A stretch of 64,000 nt of DNA. Source: Pipra filicauda. Taxonomy: Eukaryota > Chordata > Aves > Passeriformes > Pipridae. The stretch covers positions 55,449 through 119,448 of the forward strand of contig NW_024104440.1 in the NCBI RefSeq assembly GCF_003945595.2. Direction: 5' to 3'. Made by a program: the position numbers and the translations under genes. The notes below the pieces were generated by a model. The model saw nothing but the letters and a program-made list of their open reading frames with translations, had not been told where the DNA came from and searched no databases. Positions 15,301 through 25,148 of the stretch are shown here, one piece after another; within the stretch, counting starts at the first letter, position 1; each line of letters starts with the position of its first letter.

Positions 15301-18300
15301 GTCCTGGATCAAAATCAGTCACTTGTTGGACCTACCCTGGGTATGGTAACCACTATCCAAATGCTTGAATTAAGAAAATTATGTTTCCAAGTATGCCCAG
15401 TATTTCCAGGTATCTTAAAAAGTGAGACTATAGTCAGAATTGTAAATTGTAATTTATTCTGTTCTATTTAGTAGTTAACCAAGCAGTTATGAATTATTCT
15501 GTTGGCTAGAACAGAATCATGTTCTGGGTGGCATAAAAACTAAGTTCCCTATACCAAAAGTAACTTGCTTTAAAAGAAGTGAACCTCAAAAGGTGTGTTT
15601 CTTGACTGTCTGATGCGTTGAAGGAACTGGTAAAATCTAAATTAATTTGCTTATGGAAAAAAAAATTATTATGCATCTAACATATTTGATATTACAGAAG
15701 ACATTTGTGTATTAGTGGTGGTGTTGATGTTTACTCAGCTGTTCTGTGTACTAAAATATCCCAGAATTTTGTGAGATACTTCCCACTTACCGGCAGAGAC
15801 TTCCCCATCCTCTTGACCTCTGGAACCAACTTAAATTATTGTAAATTGATTTTGAAAATTAGGTCTGTTTTCAAGGTAGAGCTCTGAGGTGGTTGCGGCC
15901 AAATCTATCAATGCTTTTTTTTCCTGTCTGAATTGGAGAAGGAAACAAAGAACAAACAAAATAAAACAAACAAAATCATGAAAAATAACAGAGAAAAAAA
16001 AAAGGGAAAAAAACCCAACCCAAGGATTGCAGTCCTGATATACTTACAAATTACTGAATCAAACAAAACATACCTAACCACGTGCATTTGCCTGTCATTG
16101 CCATTGCATTTGCTGCTGTGCAAAACTGAGTCTGCCTCTGGAAAATACTGGGTTTTTTAATGTTATCTATGTAAGTAAACATGGAAGGAAATTCAGGTAA
16201 ACGTACTATTAAAATAAATTGTTCCAGAAGGTATGTCAGTGTAATTGTTACAGCACTAATTACATTCCCTTTTTGCCATAAATCTCAGTACAAAAGGATG
16301 CACAGCATAGAACAAGTGGCCATGGTCTTATTAAGGATCACATCCCACCCTATCTTGTCTCCATCCCAACCCCCCAGGAAAACGCTCTGGAAAAACAAAC
16401 AAAAACCTCAGTGGCCATAAACGGATGCTTAGGAAATATTAAGCTCAGAATGAGGAGATACAAGTTTCCTTCCCCTTTCTGCTCCCAGTACTTTCTGTCC
16501 CCAGCGTTTCTCGGGTCACAGGATTTCCTGAGCGTGACGGGGGTTTCTGTGCTGGAAGGCTCAGAGTATTTCTGGGCCGTCATTGGAACTCCCAGAAGAC
16601 TTTTGCTTCTACGTATTTTGTCAAGGATTCAGTTGTGATTTATGCTTGGGTTGTGTGGCTTTTTAAAATTTTGTTTTACTTCCTTAAGCCTCTTAACTTT
16701 TAAAATTTTATAATAACAAAACGGAGCAGTGTGTAATACCTTTAACAGATCTCAGTCTTTACAGGTGGTTTGTAAAAATCCAGGAATATGTCTCAATTTC
16801 CCCCTTCTTTTCAGTTGCTACTTAACCATGCACAGATAGTCCAAATCTGGAGATCTAGAAAGAAAAAATCCTGTTTTGGCCTAGTGTAAGAATTTAATGA
16901 AATGCTGAATAGTAAATATAAAATTAAATGTCCTGCTGTTTGCATTTCAGAGATAAACTTGATGATCTGGTATTTTGTATGTCTGTACAAAAGTGCAGGT
17001 TTTACTTGGGTCTAGTTTTTGTACTGGAAATACAAGCACAAGCTGTTTCTATTTGATCCAGGAATTATTTTTATTGTTTTTCATATTATACCTTTTGTCT
17101 TGAACTTTTGTTCATATTGAATACTCCTTTTTTTAATGCATGGAATAATATTTCTCCATCCAAATTGGATATCTTGCAGCAATTTAGAAAACATGGTGTA
17201 GGCTCAGTGTAGTGTAGCTGAAGGTAGTTGAGGACTTTGTAGCTTATTTTAATTTTTTACCAGCGACCAGCTACTTGTTAAATATCATAAAATTAAGGAG
17301 AAGGTTGAACAAAGAGGAAGGTGGTCACTGGTAGACAAAAGGGGCTGGTCAGATTGGCATGGGAATAGCAGGGTACTTAAAGGTCAAAAGCAAAGGACAA
17401 TTGCAGAGAAAGAAATAAAAATGGAAGAATAAATGCAAATAATTGTGGACCTAAGCAGAGCCTTCAAGATAATGTAGAAAGTAAAAAATGGAGAGAGGAT
17501 ACTATGATACTATAGCAGGTATGTGGTTAGATAGAAGCACAGAGAATAATTATTATAGTACATTGAATAGGGATGGAAGCAAGATTAGAGACTAGTGTGG
17601 CAAATGAAAAGACTGTAACAAAGAAAACAAAAAAAACCCAGTGCAACTTTATCTTGTTTTCACATCAGTTGTGGTTACTCAAGAGTTGATACCAAACCGT
17701 CAGAAATTATTGACATGAAACCAGGTTTAAATTTGTATTTTCTCTGTAAGTTCTTCTGAATTAAAGAGTAAAAACCGCCAAAATCACCTCTGTGAAACTG
17801 AAATAACTTTGCTGTGTATCCATTTCATTGCAGAAAACTTCATTAAAAATTTCAGTGTTCTCTACAGTCCCTTGAAAAGGCATCTTGTTGATGACCCTTC
17901 AGCCCATTTTCCAGAACAGCGTGTGATCACAGAAGTGACTACTCACACCTTCCATGAGACTGTGTTCTCGGGTGGAAAGGTACAGCCTCCTTCCTCAAAG
18001 GTTTCTTGCGTATCATTGCACAGATTTTCAGGAGGGGATCTCAGTCTTACTTAATATCAGTGTGCTTTTCTTCCTTGTAACATGAAGTATGGTGTTTGTA
18101 AGAATTCAAAAGCTTTCCAATTGCATGCCATGACATTGCTTTACCTAAGATGCCATCCTGAACAGGAGTTAAATTACTTTGATTTTTTTAATATACTAAG
18201 GTTTAATATCCATTGTTGTTCAAGTGTGCAGTGAATGTCTGCATCTCCAGCTGGCTTCCAGCAGCCCTAACTCCTGCTTTGATAGTTAGAGGCAAAAAGC

Positions 18301-21300
18301 AAAGTATAGACATCATCTTTTTTTTTCTTTTTTTTCCCACATGAAGTAGACAGTCACTGTTAGATACATAAGAATTTAAGATTGCAAAAGAATCTTGGCA
18401 AGTGTAGTAAAGTTTGGTGCATTTTCACTTAAAGGGAATGATCCTAAACTAAATAATCTTCTCTATTTTGTCATTATGGAAAGAGAATTCCCCAAGGATT
18501 TTTGTGTGTTAACTCAGTAGTCAGAGGACATCGGTAAATAGCTTGTAATAAAGTTTATTAATATTAGGATATAGTTTACTTTCACATTTTAAGGATTCTG
18601 AGTTATAGATGTTGTGAAAACCAGTCCTCCTTTCTGCAGATTAACTCCAACAGATAATCAAACTCTTCTCCATTTCATTTTGCAGAATGTCTTGCTGCTC
18701 TATTATGCACAGTGGTGTGGATTCTGTGCTTCTCTTAATCACATCTTCATTCAACTTGCTCGGCTTTTGCCTCCAGATAATTTCACTGTGGCAAGGTAAA
18801 AAATTCTAATTTCATCTCTCCAGAATAATGTAAGACCATTGGGGTCATCAGCCTAGAAAATAATTACTTTTTTTTCTCTCTACAATCTTGAAATAGTAGA
18901 TGTGAATGTCATCTGCTTCATTTCTCTTTGAACACAGTATTTTGTTTTCCTTTGTATAAATTTGGTGGTTTTCCATCTCACTGCAGTAGTTATCCAGTTT
19001 AATTAAAACTAATTTTTAAACAGCGCAATTAATCTTGAAGCTTCCTAATTTCAAAAAGTGAATCAGTAACTTTTCCCCCTGTATGATAATTTGTAGCAAA
19101 TATTAATATGCTGTACTGCTCTGTGTGAGAAATTGTTTGAGAGGCAAAATGCATCTTCTTGTGGGTTTTTCCTGGTGGGCAGCCGAGCATCACTGCTGCC
19201 TGTGCACTTCCCTCCCCATTCCCAGGGGGATGGGGAAGAGGGAGGAAGAAGAAAAGCAAGAAAACTTGGAGGTCATGTTTAACCCAAACATTCTTGCTCA
19301 TGTATTTGATAAGATCAGTATTTACAACATCTGCTCTGCTTGCATCTTTGTTTTATTCTGATGGAACTTACTCCAGGAGGCAGCATGAGATGTACAGAAA
19401 AACCAAGTCAATTAAAAATCTGGGGTCTCATCACCTGTTTATAATTGCAGCTTTATTCCCACAGATGCTATTCTCAAGCCTACACCCCTTCTCCTTCCCA
19501 ACTTTGAAGTTCCCTCATTTGCTCCATTGTTTTCACTGCAGTATTACTGATGTGATCATCTGCTTTTTGTAATTAATAAGAATTTTATTTGTGATCAAAG
19601 AAACTCTGAAATGCAGAGAGAAATGTAACAAGCAGTTGAACAGGTGTTTCATTCACAAAATCTTGTGTTCCTTTCTACACAGAGCTTTAGAAAAAAAATG
19701 TGCCATTAAGAATGTGCTTGTCCTTTGAAGAAGCAAAAGTAATTTACTCCCCAAACTACTTGAGGAAACAATATTAATGAAGTTGTAGTTGAGGAACAGA
19801 TTAATGAATAGAAATAACTTCAGTCTCCTGTTGAAACTGTTAGGGAAGTCTGTCTCAGGGAAGGAAGGTGTGTACACAGTGAGGGTGTGCACATAGTGAG
19901 CAACTGCAGTTTAACTGCTGGGTGAGAGTTGTTTTTTCTAGGGGGAAAAAAACCCCACAGATATTTGTCAAATTGAGATTCATCATCTTGAATATTAGTA
20001 GTTAATTCTGCTGACTCATGCACACATTTAGATTTAACTTTCACAGATATTTGTATTTCCTTCTTCCCAATCCCTAAAATGGTGTTTTATAAGAAAATAC
20101 AGATTGTTCATCTGCCTGTTCTCTTCACCAGTGTGTCTTTTCTTAACAGAATTGATGTAACTCGAAACGACCTTCCCTGGGAATTTATGACAGACCGTCT
20201 CCCAACCATTTTATTTTTTCCTCATCAGAGGTAATGTAATTCTTTTCCCTGTGGATTTTTAAATTTCATTGTACTAAGTTACAGTAATTAGCTGGTTACA
20301 TGTCTTAATAAAGAAAAAAGCCAAACAGTAATCCATTTCCATATATGCATTCTTACTTCATGCATGTTCTAATTCTAAAAAACCCCACCAACAAAACAAC
20401 AAAATAACCCAGCCAACAGTCACAGATTTCCACCCTTCTCCCTCAAGAACCTTAGCAAATGGTAATTCAGACTACTGGTGCTGTGTAGTTACCACAAAAT
20501 TTTTAAACCCATGCCTTAAGTTTTGAAATTCTAAATTCACGGTTTAGTTCAGCACAGAAATAGTTTCATTTATATCAGTTCTGAGTCACCTCAAATTCAA
20601 ACTGATCATTTCCCTATTTCCTTTCATAGGTACTCATTTTGTCTTGGTCTCTTTTAAAAAGCAGTTCCAGACTGTCTCTGGAGTGACAGACTGAATAGTG
20701 TAGTAAAATTGGTTTTTTAATGTTCCAATTGGTTTTGTAGAGGTCCCTTACCTCTAGTCATTGTTTTCACTCCTGCTTTTCCTCTCCAGTGTATTTTATA
20801 TTTTACTGCATGTAGGTAATCAATAAAATTAAGTTCTGATAGTGTTTGTAGTATCCATAGCACTCCCAGAATAGTCATGTATTCCTTTTGGATATAAAGG
20901 CACCCCATATTAGGGTTTTCTGTGCAGCAGCTTATCCATTTGCCTTATGAGACCATTTTTGCAAATTAACACTTCTCAATTTCTTTCCACCACATGCTGT
21001 TAATATTTGGTTTTGCTATTTGTTTTAAATAGCCTTTTAGCTTCTTTCATACAGACTGTGGTTTGGATCAGTAAGAAAGGAAGATGATGTAGTAAAATAT
21101 CAGCACGGTGTAATGAGTCAGTTTTGATTTAGTGTAGACTATTTCTTGCCTAAATGATGTCATGATTCATTAAACTTGGATGGGAGCTGATTGTCAGCTG
21201 AGAAGCTGCTGATGGTAATTAAAAGAGTAACTTGGTGGATCACCAGAAGTCTGCAGGGGAGGGAAAATCATGGTGCTTAATCTTTGAGAAACAGCTTAAT

Positions 21301-22490
21301 TTTGATGAACAGGAGCCTCACGTGTTGAAAAGCAAACTGCTCCTTGCAATGCCTTTCAGATGCTGGAACACACTAAGCTCCTGTTTCCAGGATAACATCT
21401 ATAGGGTCAGAGTAGTCATTTCCCAGCAGGTAGCTCTGTAGGTCTGGACTTCAATTCTAACAATACATGTAGAATTAGGAACACTTAAATGTTATCCTTC
21501 AACTTCCAAATATGAATTGTCAGTATGCTCTGATCACACCTGCCCAGCAGTAATGCTACCACACGGCCTTCAAGTTCTTAACCCTTGATGCCATGATTGG
21601 GATACTTTTTGGTTTTTACCACTCTAGGCAGAGATGTTTATGGCACCCAGACTAGAAGACAGGTAAAAGAGTTCATCAGAAGAAAATCTATGTGCTCTTA
21701 TCCTTATTACATGAGTTTAGGTTTCTCTTAGCTGCCTTACCAATTATGCTTGATCAAAAAAACCCAAGATATCAAGTTGGAGTTGAACAGCAGATGCTTA
21801 GATAAAATTATCATTGCTTATCTATCTGAATGTTTTACTATGACTTGTTAATGTCTTTCTAGGAAGGAGCAAAGTGTGAAGTTCCCTGAAGACTTTTCAG
21901 TTAACCTTCCCAATCTCCTTAAATTTATTTTACATCACTCAAGTCTTTCTGCATCAGAGCCCTGTACCAAAGAGTGCCGACATAAAGAGTCAGTTCTGCA
22001 GCAAGGACACATCTCACACTTGGAGAGAGAAATTCAGAAGCTGAGATCAGAAATCAGTGCCCTCCACCAGGCACATGACCAGCTGGAAGCACAGCTTTCT
22101 GAAGCTCGGAGGGAGGAACAGAGACTGCAGCAGCAGAAACACACACTGGAAAAGCAGCACAAGACTCTGCAGCTCCACAGTGAGCAGTTACAGGCCACAT
22201 ATGACCAGAAGAATCAAGAATTGTTAGAAATGGCTGAAAAGCTTCAAGAATTAGCTGATGCATCAGAAAACCTCCTTAAAGAGAATGCTTTACTGAGAAT
22301 TCTGGTAGCATCGAGGGAAGGAAAGCTACAGAGCAGAGATGAACTTAAAGAATCCCTTCAGTCTGAGCAAACACTTTCTGAAGATAACAATATATCACCT
22401 TCAGCAGCTACTGCCATGTTAGAGGAAAAAAGGACTGATAATACTGATACCATAGAGACAGAGCACAGTAGTGGAAACAGGACAGAATGA
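91..22490 (+). CDS. TXNDC11: TXNDC11, thioredoxin domain-containing protein 11 (11 exons, 5' partial)
   Basis: The coding segments 91-307, 1009-1106, 3012-3141, 9525-9618, 10771-10883, 12093-12293, 14557-15340, 17834-17979, 18686-18795, 20150-20230 and 21863-22490 join through GT-AG introns into one open frame of 866 codons plus TGA. It aligns end to end with human TXNDC11 as I remember it. Exon 1, with the N-terminal tail and transmembrane anchor, is upstream of the window. Domains in visible-residue numbers: a first thioredoxin fold with WCGQS at 51-55, a CELC motif at 357-360, a C-terminal thioredoxin fold with CGFC at 605-608 and the cis-Pro motif RLPT at 647-650, then a coiled coil at about 708-815. 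Several N-X-S/T sequons (for example NTS, NYT, NQT, NIT, NFS) suit an ER-lumenal chain. The family is an ER membrane protein reported to bind DUOX enzymes and to form a disulfide-linked complex with EDEM2 in glycoprotein ER-associated degradation. Identity is very sure; function is by family. Confidence 0.97.
308..1008 (+). other. TXNDC11 intron, 701 bp
   Basis: GT-AG intron in phase 0. I see no gene, repeat family or structured element inside it. Confidence 0.9.
1009..1106 (+). CDS. TXNDC11: TXNDC11 exon, thioredoxin domain 1 continued (CWWNQGKC)
   Basis: The acceptor ctttgcag ends at 1008 and the donor gtaaga starts at 1107. The exon encodes [15 protein letters not shown] and the following [11 protein letters not shown], nearly identical to the human protein as remembered. 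The end splits an AGT serine codon (AG here, T in the next exon). The paired cysteines in CWWNQGKC are conserved. Confidence 0.96.
1107..3011 (+). other. TXNDC11 intron, about 1.9 kb
   Basis: GT-AG intron in phase 2. It is AT-rich, with a T-run near 1650-1662. The open frames inside lack any recognisable domain. Confidence 0.9.
3012..3141 (+). CDS. TXNDC11: TXNDC11 exon, end of thioredoxin domain 1
   Basis: The acceptor ttggtactag ends at 3011 and the donor gtactt starts at 3142. It encodes [19 protein letters not shown] and on to LLDFLSNYE, matching human. It follows a frame-compatible split codon and ends in phase 0. A 164-codon open frame at 2549-3043 that overlaps its first part is in another frame and is not coding. 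Confidence 0.96.
3142..9524 (+). other. TXNDC11 intron, about 6.4 kb, longest of the gene
   Basis: GT-AG intron in phase 0. It holds a 16-bp sequence repeated at a 28-bp step (6431-6474) and a 19-base A-run (8420-8438). A moderately GC-rich patch lies at about 3.85-4.0 kb. No embedded gene is recognised on either strand. Confidence 0.9.
8420..8438 (+). repeat. A-run, 19 bases
   Basis: Nineteen consecutive A bases followed by TAAAG. It could be a decayed retrotransposon tail or simple slippage; the preceding sequence is not a family I recognise. Confidence 0.8.
9525..9618 (+). CDS. TXNDC11: TXNDC11 exon (PGVVGYFEF segment)
   Basis: The acceptor cttatttcag ends at 9524 and the donor gtaaaa starts at 9619. 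It encodes [29 protein letters not shown] and the first base of an Asp codon completed in the next exon. The match to the human protein in this part is close. It follows the longest intron of the gene (about 6.4 kb). Confidence 0.96.
9619..10770 (+). other. TXNDC11 intron, about 1.15 kb
   Basis: GT-AG intron in phase 1. It contains a 9-base C-run near 9867-9875 and a very AT-rich tract at about 10,365-10,437. Nothing else is seen. Confidence 0.9.
10771..10883 (+). CDS. TXNDC11: TXNDC11 exon ([12 protein letters not shown] segment)
   Basis: The acceptor gccctcgcag ends at 10770 and the consensus donor gtgagt starts at 10884. It encodes [12 protein letters not shown] and [17 protein letters not shown] is a possible N-glycosylation site. 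This exon is more GC-rich and richer in CpG than its surroundings. It starts in phase 1 and ends in phase 0. Confidence 0.95.
10884..12092 (+). other. TXNDC11 intron, about 1.2 kb
   Basis: GT-AG intron in phase 0, AT-rich. No recognisable feature inside. Confidence 0.9.
12093..12293 (+). CDS. TXNDC11: TXNDC11 exon ([20 protein letters not shown] segment)
   Basis: The acceptor cccttcaag ends at 12092 and the donor gtaagt starts at 12294. The exon is exactly 67 codons and begins [21 protein letters not shown], where human has a VFPREVLNYT-like start. It then encodes [20 protein letters not shown], the most strongly conserved block of the middle region. NYT is a possible glycosylation site. Confidence 0.96.
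12294..14556 (+). other. TXNDC11 intron, about 2.3 kb
   Basis: GT-AG intron in phase 0. A 12-bp unit, TGTTACAAAATC, is directly duplicated at 14094-14117. Short open frames on both strands have no domain. Confidence 0.9.
14557..15340 (+). CDS. TXNDC11: TXNDC11 largest exon, carries CELC motif
   Basis: The acceptor cccctccatag ends at 14556 and the donor gtatgg starts at 15341. The exon is 784 bases and encodes residues 285-545. It holds [24 protein letters not shown] (CELC at residues 357-360, bases 14773-14784), [23 protein letters not shown] and [20 protein letters not shown] is a CxxC pair thought to be redox active in this family. The stretch between the splice site and PCCNTVV (residues 294-333) is poorly conserved against human. 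The open frame runs on into the intron to 15471, which would only be translated if the intron were retained. Confidence 0.96.
15341..17833 (+). other. TXNDC11 intron, about 2.5 kb
   Basis: GT-AG intron in phase 1, starting with the non-consensus donor gtatgg. It has an A-rich tract at about 15,940-16,020. No gene is seen. Confidence 0.9.
17834..17979 (+). CDS. TXNDC11: TXNDC11 exon ([12 protein letters not shown] segment)
   Basis: The acceptor tttcattgcag ends at 17833 and the donor gtacag starts at 17980. It completes the Glu codon begun in the previous exon and encodes [17 protein letters not shown] and [10 protein letters not shown]. It leads directly into the C-terminal thioredoxin fold. 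Confidence 0.95.
17980..18685 (+). other. TXNDC11 intron, 706 bp
   Basis: GT-AG intron in phase 0 with T-rich tracts near 18,320-18,338. Nothing else is seen. Confidence 0.9.
18686..18795 (+). CDS. TXNDC11: TXNDC11 exon, C-terminal thioredoxin active site CGFC
   Basis: The acceptor cattttgcag ends at 18685 and the donor gtaaaa starts at 18796. It encodes [14 protein letters not shown] (CGFC at bases 18716-18727) and [13 protein letters not shown]. The residue before the active-site Trp is Gln (CAG at 18710-18712), where human has Pro from memory. The CxxC itself is intact. NFT near the end is a possible glycosylation site. Confidence 0.96.
18796..20149 (+). other. TXNDC11 intron, about 1.35 kb
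   Basis: GT-AG intron in phase 2. A 137-codon open frame at 19159-19572 has no recognisable domain and is judged chance. Confidence 0.9.
20150..20230 (+). CDS. TXNDC11: TXNDC11 exon, cis-Pro region of C-terminal thioredoxin fold
   Basis: The acceptor ttcttaacag ends at 20149 and the donor gtaatg starts at 20231. It encodes [19 protein letters not shown] and [11 protein letters not shown] carries the cis-proline that packs against the thioredoxin active site. Both ends are split arginine codons. Confidence 0.95.
20231..21862 (+). other. TXNDC11 intron, about 1.6 kb
   Basis: GT-AG intron in phase 2. No recognisable feature inside. Confidence 0.9.
21863..22490 (+). CDS. TXNDC11: TXNDC11 last coding exon, C-terminal coiled coil
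   Basis: The acceptor tgtctttctag ends at 21862; the stop TGA is at 22488-22490. It encodes the end of the thioredoxin fold ([21 protein letters not shown]), a short linker with CTKECRH, and a long helical stretch. That stretch runs from [13 protein letters not shown] to [19 protein letters not shown], rich in Leu, Glu, Gln and Lys with heptad spacing. The protein ends in an acidic tail, SGNRTE, comparable to human KENRTD. Confidence 0.96.
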
Positions 22491-22580
22491 TTGCTTACAT
22501 AAAGTCAAATGTTTGGGTAGGTATTTATGCAAATTTTATTGACAGTCATTGTAAATAAAGACTTCTTCCCCCACATGATC
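22491..22580 (+). terminator. TXNDC11: TXNDC11 3' UTR and poly(A) signal
   Basis: The first AATAAA after the stop is at 22554-22559, only 64 bases downstream, so the 3' UTR is probably under 100 bases. The signal overlaps a Pumilio-type motif TGTAAATA at 22550-22557. The cleavage point (about 22,570-22,580) is inferred, not seen. Confidence 0.75.
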
Positions 22581-24884
22581 TAGGAAAAAAACAATCAAAT
22601 GGAATATTTTTGTATACTTGAACAACTTATTAGATACCCCAATCTTGAGAGAAGAGGAGAATGGAAAACACTTTCTGCACTTTACTATTGCACTAACTTG
22701 CAAACACCTATCCATTTAATTTAAAGATGCTGATTTTTAGGGGCAGCAGTGTGAAGCACCTCTGACTAAGGACCAGTTATTTTTCACTGGCTTTCTCTTA
22801 CAGCTGCTAGAAAAGAAATTAGACCTTTGATTTATACTTTTCCATAATTTCTGAAGTTTGCCCTTGACACTGCATTCTCTTTGCTGAATTAAAATAGAGA
22901 TACTTCATCTGTGTAATCAGTAAACTTGAATGGACAAAGTCATCCTGCTACAACTGTTCTGTTCTAGAACTTCAGCACTTTGTATCACTTTTGTATCCCA
23001 GTATTCTGACTGTCCTGAAACCCACAAGAGCCATGTGTGAACTGTTCTCTGCTGAAAACTAAAGAAAGTCTTACTGAATTAATCCTTTTCTCTTTGATTT
23101 ACAAGAGGTCTGGAATACAGCAATTGAAGTGGACAGATCTGGCTACACATGCAAGTCTCAGTAGACCAGAATCTTAAAAAAAATGTGTCAGGTTAAGAAC
23201 ATCTATCAGCTGTACCCCATATGTTGTACTCAAGAGGCAACAGCAGGAGCTTTTTGCTACTGACAGCATTCATTTTGCTTTAAATTACAGCCTTAAAAAA
23301 AAAAAAAAAAAGGCAAATGTAGCACTAAAAATGCAATTCAACATCTTAGTGTAGAAGAGAGGACAAGACTTTTTGTCTAGGTCATTATTGTCTTGCATAT
23401 AAAGTTCTCAAGCAAGCTTGCTAGACCTTAGTTACTCCGTGTGTAGAGGTATAAGAAGCAAGTTGAATGCTTCCTCTAGAGCTGAATTAAGGCTAGACAA
23501 TTAAGTGTTTAAAAATACCAGTATGCAAAGGAGGCCATGTATAAAGTAATAGAAAACAGGCCAGTGGCCTCAAAGCACGTGTGCCTACACTAAGAGTTTA
23601 GAACATGTAAGCTGCCATTGGTTGCTCAGTGTTGTCCCCCGTCCTCCCCCCAAACCTTTGAGGTCCAGAATGTCCCATTTAACACATTTTTACAGTACTG
23701 TAGCTGAACTCTAGCACAGAGCAGGAAATGTATGTTCTTACCTGGAAGGACTGGGCCCTAGGTAGCTAAAAACTTCTACAAACTGACCAGCAATCGCCCT
23801 TGCCCCTATTACCAAGAGTAGGAAAGACTGAAGCTTCTCTTGCAGAAGTACAGTTAAATCCAGGGAGTTATCTACAAGATACATTAATTGAATTCTATAG
23901 GTGACTGTGGATTAAAATGCCTTTTTATAACAGGCTGTTAACATACATCCTACCTGCTAAGTACACAAACCAGGGTTCTAGGAAAAATTCATACTGGTTG
24001 CACTTAAGCCCATTTTGATAAGGAACCACTTCTGCAGTTTCAGCACACAGACCTACAGAAGAGAAAAGCCTGCTCTACTGCCATTTCAGACCCCTGGAAA
24101 CCTTCTGGACCATCCCTGAGGATTCAGTATCCATCATTAGTTCCCATTAGCATGGCAGTTTCTTTGCAGTAGGCTACATAGAGAACTCAGTTCTAGCAGC
24201 CAAAACTTAACCTAGATAGCTGCAGCTAAAGGAAATCCCTTCCTTTCTTGTAGCTCCTCTGTTTCCTCCCTCAGCACATTACTGAAGGCTTATCCCTTTT
24301 CAAAGTAAATACTCTGCACCAGTCCAATAAACTGTTAAAAGTAGGACTTCTGACTTTACAGCTGTGCACTCAATCTGGTAGCAGAAGCAAGGTTTAACTG
24401 CACATTTGGTTTTGAAGGTCTGGGATCCCATCCATGGTTGTGGTTCAGGAGACCCCTTGTGTATTATATACAGTTGCATCATATTATTCCCATATGCTAC
24501 AGAACACAAAGCAAAAGTTTCTGGTGGCCTATTTACAATTCACAATTGTAAAGTAGTTCACATTACAGTAGTAGCTCCATCAAAATAGGCTCAGCTAAAC
24601 ATTCAAGTAAAAAAAACTGGTAGTAGTCTCTTCACACCAGTATATCCCTGTGCCCATTGCCGGCAATGGACGTTATGCCAGGCGAGTCAGCTCCCGTCAT
24701 AGAGGAATTAGGATACACAGTTGATGCAAAGTGCAACTTTTCAGTGCATGCAGTTGCAAACAAAGCTTATTTAGTTCTCATCAGGGTGTTTTCTGATGAG
24801 TGGTGTGCACGTGACCAGGTTCTTCACAGTATAGATTCTTGTGCTGGTTACACACGTCAGTCCATCGACACGTGTTGCTCCAGG
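22515..24884 (-). other. SNN: probable SNN 3' UTR (long)
   Basis: Between the SNN stop and the convergent TXNDC11 end there is no other gene. The only AATAAA on the minus strand here is at 22535-22540, which implies a 3' UTR of about 2.35 kb; an ATTAAA at 22715-22720 is an alternative. A long 3' UTR fits what I remember of mammalian SNN. The tract carries three Pumilio-type motifs (minus-strand UGUANAUA at 23869-23876, 24465-24472 and 24530-24537). It also has a U-run of 17 bases (plus-strand A-run 23295-23311). The 3' boundary is inferred. Confidence 0.65.
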
Positions 24885-25148
24885 TTAGCTGTGAACTTCG
24901 GTGCTGTTGGGAGTCAGCTTAGCTTTCCTCTCCACACAGGGTCCTTTAGCAGAGTACTGCACCAGCAGGAAGGGCTCTTTGGTTTCTCCTTCGCCCACAA
25001 TGCTTTCCTCATCCTCAGACTGGCTGAGTTTCTGCAGCCTGAGGTAGCACCAGCAGCCCAGGATCAGGGCCCCCAGCGCCGCGATGGCGATCAGGATCAC
25101 GATCACAGTCACCACGCCCGTGGAGGGGCTGTGATCTGTGATAGACAT
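24885..25148 (-). CDS. SNN: Stannin (SNN), complete coding sequence in one exon
   Basis: An 87-residue protein starting at the ATG at 25146-25148 and ending with TAA at 24885-24887. It is almost identical to human stannin (88 residues) as I remember it: a short polar start MSITDHSPS, one transmembrane helix at about residues 11-31, the metal-binding pair CWC at residues 32-34, and the cytosolic block SEDEESIVGEGETKEPFLL followed by VQYSAKGPCVERKAKL. The C-terminus TPNSTEVHS is one residue shorter than human. Stannin is a small mitochondrial/ER membrane protein linked to trimethyltin sensitivity, whose vicinal cysteines dealkylate and bind tin. The start context has G at -3. The gene is convergent with TXNDC11, as in mammals. 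Confidence 0.98.
   Translation of the reverse strand: MSITDHSPSTGVVTVIVILIAIAALGALILGCWCYLRLQKLSQSEDEESIVGEGETKEPFLLVQYSAKGPCVERKAKLTPNSTEVHS

Noticed and set aside
14566..15471. A 301-codon open frame that looks like a complete gene
   Set aside because: It is the large TXNDC11 exon (14557-15340) read on into the intron; splice sites and similarity define the exon.
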